From the NCBI RefSeq assembly GCF_003721515.1, contig NZ_RJJD01000015.1, forward strand, positions 162,258 through 226,257: a DNA stretch of 64,000 nucleotides, read 5' to 3'. A model generated the notes under the pieces. It had not been told where the DNA came from, did no database searches, and saw nothing but the letters and a program-made list of their open reading frames with translations. How positions within the stretch are numbered: position 1 is the first letter of the stretch; the number at the start of each line of letters is the position of its first letter. Made by a program: the position numbers and the translations under genes. Of this stretch, positions 60,098 through 64,000 are shown in pieces. Source of the stretch: Rufibacter latericius (lineage in GTDB: Bacteria > Bacteroidota > Bacteroidia > Cytophagales > Hymenobacteraceae).

Positions 60098-61066
60098 TTA
60101 AAAGAAGTACCGGGGGGTTCTAATAGGAGGCTTTGTATTATTCTTAGGCTTGGGAAATCTGTACCCTACCATCACCTCATGGGAAGTGGCACTCTTTGCA
60201 TCTGTACCTACGGCGGTATAGTCAAAAGCGTATCCAAAGCTCAGTGCATTGTCTTTTAAAAGATAAACACCCAATAATCCTGTGATTGCTTCCCCGAACC
60301 GATATCCGGCGCCGCCCCAGAATTTATCATTGAAAGTTGCTCTTGCCCCCGCCTCTAAAGAGGTGACGCCAGCATGCATGTCCCGTTTGAGCAAGGCTGT
60401 AGGTGTAACGTCTATATCTGAGGAAAGTTCCAATTCATACCCTCCTGTCACCATGAGGTGCTTCTCACCTGTCACTGTCCCAAAATTTCCGTCCCGCTCC
60501 TGGTTTTCAAACTGATAGCTTGCTCCTAAAAGATTGGTGATACCTGCTCCGGCGTACCAGTTCGTGTGCTGAAACCACAAACCGGCCCCCATGTCAAACT
60601 TTCGGTCAGAACTGTTAAAGGGCACCCGCACATCGCCTTGTTCGTTTGCGCGGTATCCGCCTTTGCTCATGTTGGTTAATCCACCCTGAACACCTATCCC
60701 CAGGGTACCACCGCCCACAGACAGGTGATAAGAATAGGCTAATTGGGCATTGAAAATATCTACGGCCCCAATTTCATCTTTCATCACCACCAAACCAATG
60801 CCGCTTTTTAAAGAGGTGATAGGGGCTGAAACAGTAAATAATGCCGTTTTGGGCGACCCTCCTGCATCAAACGTGCCATCATAACCCAGCCACTGGTACC
60901 TGTAAAGCACATTCAACTCCGTCTGCCCTTTTACCCCTGCATATCCTGGGCTTATAAATTGGCCGTTAAACCCATAATGGCTGAACTGTGGTAATTGCTG
61001 CGCCTGACCCAAGAAAGGAAAGAGGAGCCCCAGGATAAAAATCAGAAAACCAGATTTGTGCTTCAT
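60098..61066 (-). CDS. porP: PorP-type T9SS outer-membrane protein
   Basis: 322 residues: signal peptide (first 22, ending GQAQ), family opening LPQFSHYGFNGQFISPGYAG, beta-barrel strands and a C-terminus ending RTPRYFF. It lies directly upstream of gldKLMN, as porP does in Porphyromonas, and is therefore the likely core PorP; the paralogue at 5284-6237 belongs with the adhesin. A 199-base gap with its own promoter for gldK follows. Confidence 0.92.
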   Translation of the reverse strand: MKHKSGFLIFILGLLFPFLGQAQQLPQFSHYGFNGQFISPGYAGVKGQTELNVLYRYQWLGYDGTFDAGGSPKTALFTVSAPITSLKSGIGLVVMKDEIGAVDIFNAQLAYSYHLSVGGGTLGIGVQGGLTNMSKGGYRANEQGDVRVPFNSSDRKFDMGAGLWFQHTNWYAGAGITNLLGASYQFENQERDGNFGTVTGEKHLMVTGGYELELSSDIDVTPTALLKRDMHAGVTSLEAGARATFNDKFWGGAGYRFGEAITGLLGVYLLKDNALSFGYAFDYTAVGTDAKSATSHEVMVGYRFPKPKNNTKPPIRTPRYFF

Positions 61067-61109
61067 GTACAGCAGTAAAATACCCTTGTGTTCTAAAAGA
61101 GTCGGTTGG

Positions 61110-61142
61110 CAAAAGCTAGCAAATTATGTATTAACTACCAAA
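61110..61142 (-). promoter_or_regulatory. Candidate promoter of porP
   Basis: Minus strand TTTG, 20 bases, TAGCTTTTG (consensus with one extra T), about 45 bases before porP. Confidence 0.35.
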
Positions 61143-61207
61143 AGTTAACGTTAATTTTCAAGCCTTAGCCATGCTACGCACAAATCAAGCAAAAGTAAAC
61201 GTGCTTT

Positions 61208-61999
61208 TTACTTTTTCTTAGAATGTTGTTGTATATAAACCTCAATAGCCCCCGTCATGGAAGGCGCGTTGGGCATGGGAGCCTCAATATCCAGTTCCAA
61301 TCCGGCATCACGTACTGCCTGCGCAGTAGTTGGCCCGAAGGCTGCAATGCGGGTACCATCCTGTATGAAATCGGGGAAATTCACGAACAGGGAGTGTACA
61401 CCTGAAGGACTGAAGAAAGCGATACAATCATACTTTACTTCGGCCAAATCAGATAAATCTGAAGCTACGGTCTTGTACATGGTTGCCTCAGTAAAGGTAA
61501 AGCCATTTGCCCGCATGAACTCAGGGATATCTTCCTTTCTGATGTTAGAGCAAGGGTATAAGAACTTCTCGGTCTTATGTTTCTTGAGCACATCAAAAAG
61601 GTCAGAAGCAGTTTTACCCCCAATAAATAACTTCCGTTTCCGGAGAACGATGTATTTCTGCAGGTAGTATGCCGTTTGATCAGAAATACAGAAATACTTC
61701 ATCTCAGCAGGTACTTCAATCTTGCCTTCTGAACAGATCCTAAAGAAGTGGTCTACCGCATTACGGCTGGTAAAAATTACAGCAGTATGATCCAATATAG
61801 AGACTTTATCTTTCCTGAAATCTTTGTAAGAAACAGGCTCAATCTCAATAAAGGCTCTAAAGTCCACTTTGATGCCGTATTTATCAGCAATGCTTAAATA
61901 CGGAGAGTTATCATTTGCCGGCTTTGGCTGTGTGACCAGAATACTAGAAATTTTCTTTGAATGTCTATCAGCACCCAGCTCTTCTTTACCGTCAGCCAT
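61208..61999 (-). CDS. Uroporphyrinogen-III synthase-like protein (HemD fold)
   Basis: 263 residues from ATG 61999 (the frame extends to a TTG seven codons earlier). Two-lobed HemD-type fold: ISSILVTQPKPANDN, AVIFTSRNAVDHFF, KYFCISDQTAYYLQKY, CIAFFSPSGVHSLF, AAFGPTTAQAVRDAG and PSMTGAIEVYIQ. HemD sequences are very divergent, so the reaction (cyclising hydroxymethylbilane) is probable but not certain. No other haem genes are near; instead it lies between DUF4271 and porP-gldKLMN. This leaves open a link to the T9SS. Confidence 0.8.
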   Translation of the reverse strand: MADGKEELGADRHSKKISSILVTQPKPANDNSPYLSIADKYGIKVDFRAFIEIEPVSYKDFRKDKVSILDHTAVIFTSRNAVDHFFRICSEGKIEVPAEMKYFCISDQTAYYLQKYIVLRKRKLFIGGKTASDLFDVLKKHKTEKFLYPCSNIRKEDIPEFMRANGFTFTEATMYKTVASDLSDLAEVKYDCIAFFSPSGVHSLFVNFPDFIQDGTRIAAFGPTTAQAVRDAGLELDIEAPMPNAPSMTGAIEVYIQQHSKKK

Positions 62000-62064
62000 A
62001 TTTAGAAGGTAGTTTAACAACTTATAATCTAAAGTCCTTAATAATTCCAGTTTTTACCCAGACT

Positions 62065-63192
62065 CTACACAAACACAATTAATTTGAGCAAAATCATCAG
62101 TGGAATCACTTCTGTGGCGCAAAGGTAGGAAAATAAATGTAGATTTTTGAGGGAATATTTTTTACTAACCGTATAGAAAGTCCTGATTACGGTAAAGACT
62201 AGGAGGGCCGTAATACTCACATTGGCAATCCAGTAGACCAGTTGGGGAGTAGAAGACCAGAACCCTAAATACAGAAGCAAAACAAAGGGCAGGAACAACC
62301 CCATTCCCAGCAGAGTGCGCAGGAATTCCCGGTACTGCGAAAGCACCATTTCTCCCACCCCGAAGATAAACCCCATCAGCCGGAGGAACAGGTACTTAAA
62401 CAGCACAAACAGGAAGATCATAAGCGCATAGAGGAGGATTTTGGAGATAAGATCGGCCTGCGTGGCGGTGAATAACTGGTTCAATAAGGCCAGATCTTCC
62501 AGGTTGGTGTGGATAGCCACTATGAGTAAGGCAAAGGAGAGCGCAAAAGCCAGCACAAACAGAATACTGGACCAATTACCCACCGGCTTGGCCAGCAACC
62601 CTTCTTCTAAGGTAGAAAGCTTGGTAAAACTGCTCCACCTGAAGATACTCACGAAGTCTGTATAGAAGGTCATCCGGAGGGCTCCGTATATCAAACCTAC
62701 CACTACCATGAAAAAAATCAGGGCACTGCGGTGGGTATCGGGCTGCTTAGGAAGAGGCCGGTAAACAGCCGAAGGCCGGGAACTCAAAGAAGGAAGTTGC
62801 TCCTGCGGAACCTTGAAAGAAGGGTAATCAGGCTGTTGGTCAGGGTGCCATACTGTGAGCAGGTACTTCCTGCCCGGCTTCAGGTAGGGCGATAAATCTA
62901 CCGTGTAGCGGGCTGTAGAATCTGCTACAAACACCAGACGGTTATCCAGAAAGAGGCAAAGCTCTTGGCGGGCGGCAAACTCAATGCGGAGATTCGTGAA
63001 CTTGTCTACGCTCACCCATTGGTATAAGGCCTGATGTTCATCGTGGAACTCGGGCAGATAAGGGACCAGTTTGTTCTGCGGCGCCTGGTAAATGAGCCAG
63101 TCAGAAGACAGTAAAGGTTTCAGGTTCTCCGGTTGCCCAAGGGCAATCCCGCACCAAAACCAAAGCCCAATGAAAGCCCCCCAGAAACGCAT
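62065..63192 (-). CDS. DUF4271 membrane protein
   Basis: 375 residues. Signal peptide (MRFWGAFIGLWFWCGIALGQ), an extracytoplasmic domain (about 21-150) and then about six membrane helices (from residue 160 to the end: HRSALIFFMVVVGLIYGALR; ILFVLAFALSFALLIVAI). DUF4271 proteins are found in Bacteroidota beside a HemD-like gene; their role is not known. The stop and the next gene upstream are separated by 3 bases, and 65 bases lie before the HemD-like start. Confidence 0.87.
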   Translation of the reverse strand: MRFWGAFIGLWFWCGIALGQPENLKPLLSSDWLIYQAPQNKLVPYLPEFHDEHQALYQWVSVDKFTNLRIEFAARQELCLFLDNRLVFVADSTARYTVDLSPYLKPGRKYLLTVWHPDQQPDYPSFKVPQEQLPSLSSRPSAVYRPLPKQPDTHRSALIFFMVVVGLIYGALRMTFYTDFVSIFRWSSFTKLSTLEEGLLAKPVGNWSSILFVLAFALSFALLIVAIHTNLEDLALLNQLFTATQADLISKILLYALMIFLFVLFKYLFLRLMGFIFGVGEMVLSQYREFLRTLLGMGLFLPFVLLLYLGFWSSTPQLVYWIANVSITALLVFTVIRTFYTVSKKYSLKNLHLFSYLCATEVIPLMILLKLIVFV

Positions 63193-63195
63193 AGA

Positions 63196-64000
63196 TTAGG
63201 TACTGCTGGATGCAGTTTTTGTAGAGTATTGCCCCAGCACCAAACTTAGAACCAAAGAGAAACCAATCATGCAAAGCAACAGAACAAGGTTCCCCCAATG
63301 CGAGAAGTTGAAGACAAATAGAATCACCAGGATGTTCAAAAGCGCCAGGATCAGCACTGTAGCCACCTGGCTGAAGCCCATGGCTAGCACGCGGTGGTGA
63401 ATGTGGTTTTTATCGGGGGCAAAGGGAGACACCCCTTTCAATACCCGAATCAAGGAAACCCTGATGGTATCAAACAAGGGCACAAAGAGAATACCAAAGG
63501 CCACCATTGGCGAGGAAGGAACCGCCCGCATCTCAATGAACTGGATAGCCATCACTGAAACCACGAAACCGCAGAGCAGGGAACCTGTATCACCCATGAA
63601 AATCCTTGCCTTGTAGAAGTTATACCGCAGAAAGCCCAGCAACCCCCCGATGAGGCAAACCGCTACTCCTGCATAGTTAGAATATGACTCAATATGCGCG
63701 TACCAGAAGAAGAACCCAAAGGTAGAAACCACAATGGTCACAATGGTTCCGGCCAAGCCATCTAAGCCATCAATGAGGTTAATGGCGTTGGTGATGCCCA
63801 CAATGGTAAAGAAGGTAAAACCATAACTCAGGCCATCGGGTAACTCATGGATATTGAAAATGCCCTGAAAGCTCGTTATCCTGATATCAGCGATGAACAT
63901 AACCACCCCGGTGGCCAGTACCTGCATGAAGAACTTCTTGAAGGCTGAGATAGAAACCAGATCGTCTTTCAAGCCCCCGAAGAAGAGGATGATACATCCG
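63196..64000 (-). CDS. WecA/MraY-family glycosyl-1-phosphate transferase, 5'-truncated
   Basis: 267 residues visible; the reading frame continues past the window end (GCIILFFGGLKDDLVSIS is coded by the last bases), so any start near 63972 is only internal. Membrane enzyme that moves a sugar-1-phosphate from a UDP-sugar to undecaprenyl phosphate. The signature regions are present: VGITNAINLIDGLDGLAG, FYKARIFMGDTGSLLCGF (Mg2+/catalytic Asp) and the C-terminal KNHIHHRVLAMGFS, which is WecA/TagO-like and not MraY-like. Likely role: initiating an O-antigen or capsule-like polymer. Heads the operon leading to DUF4271 and the HemD-like gene. Confidence 0.92.
   Translation of the reverse strand, partial: GCIILFFGGLKDDLVSISAFKKFFMQVLATGVVMFIADIRITSFQGIFNIHELPDGLSYGFTFFTIVGITNAINLIDGLDGLAGTIVTIVVSTFGFFFWYAHIESYSNYAGVAVCLIGGLLGFLRYNFYKARIFMGDTGSLLCGFVVSVMAIQFIEMRAVPSSPMVAFGILFVPLFDTIRVSLIRVLKGVSPFAPDKNHIHHRVLAMGFSQVATVLILALLNILVILFVFNFSHWGNLVLLLCMIGFSLVLSLVLGQYSTKTASSST

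Overview
This is a chromosomal window of a Bacteroidota bacterium, most likely order Cytophagales and close to Hymenobacteraceae (the Rufibacter/Pontibacter group; the genus is inferred from overall protein character only). Evidence: a type IX secretion system (T9SS) and gliding-motility core (gldKLMN, porP, a PorW/SprE-like gene, a PorE-like gene), a T9SS type-B-sorted adhesin, Bacteroidota promoter boxes (TAnnTTTG), few clear Shine-Dalgarno sites, and a fused E1 alpha/beta 2-oxoacid dehydrogenase. I see no rRNA, tRNA, CRISPR array, phage or insertion sequence; this is core chromosome.

Layout. 1-3.2 kb: 3' part of gcvP and a DUF4136 lipoprotein. 3.3-8.5 kb (minus): an operon of ice-binding-like/DUF11 adhesin, SprF/PorP-family protein and PorE-like OmpA lipoprotein. 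9-15 kb (minus): lipA, an envelope protein, a YtxJ-like bacilliredoxin, two small lysine-rich exported proteins, fused E1 and a SnoaL-like protein. 15-20.8 kb (plus): M16 protease, ispF, M28 peptidase, lutB. 20.9-25.5 kb (minus): a small basic secreted protein, a SerC-like aminotransferase, a SerB-SerA fusion and an asparaginyl-tRNA-synthetase-like asparagine synthetase, divergent from an AsnC/Lrp regulator. 26-38.5 kb: mixed genes (GDPD, DUF4407, L-serine dehydratase alpha, Crp/Fnr regulator, DinB, thioredoxin-NHL protein, GspG-like membrane protein, PAP2 phosphatase, NAD(P)H-hydrate repair) around a 1.4-kb gene-poor gap. 38.6-42 kb (minus): UbiA-like protein, inorganic pyrophosphatase, alkaline phosphatase. 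42.1-47.9 kb (minus): F1Fo ATP synthase operon without beta and epsilon. 48.3-55 kb (plus): PorW/SprE-like gene, PBP1A, uvrC. 55.3-64 kb (minus): WecA/MraY-like transferase, DUF4271, HemD-like protein, porP, gldK-gldL-gldM-gldN.

How the parts fit: gldKLMN/PorP form the T9SS motor and outer-membrane ring, the PorW-like protein is a further T9SS lipoprotein, and the adhesin operon encodes a type-B substrate with its own SprF-like and PorE-like partners. Two adjacent genes appear to cover all three steps of serine synthesis; a neighbouring pair appears to make asparagine and regulate it.

The most striking non-coding signal is a family of about 20 palindromic intergenic elements with a GTTTTC...GAAAAC core, roughly one per 3 kb and never inside a confident gene. 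Smaller inverted-repeat families occur beside them. Promoter calls are pattern matches by eye, not measurements.
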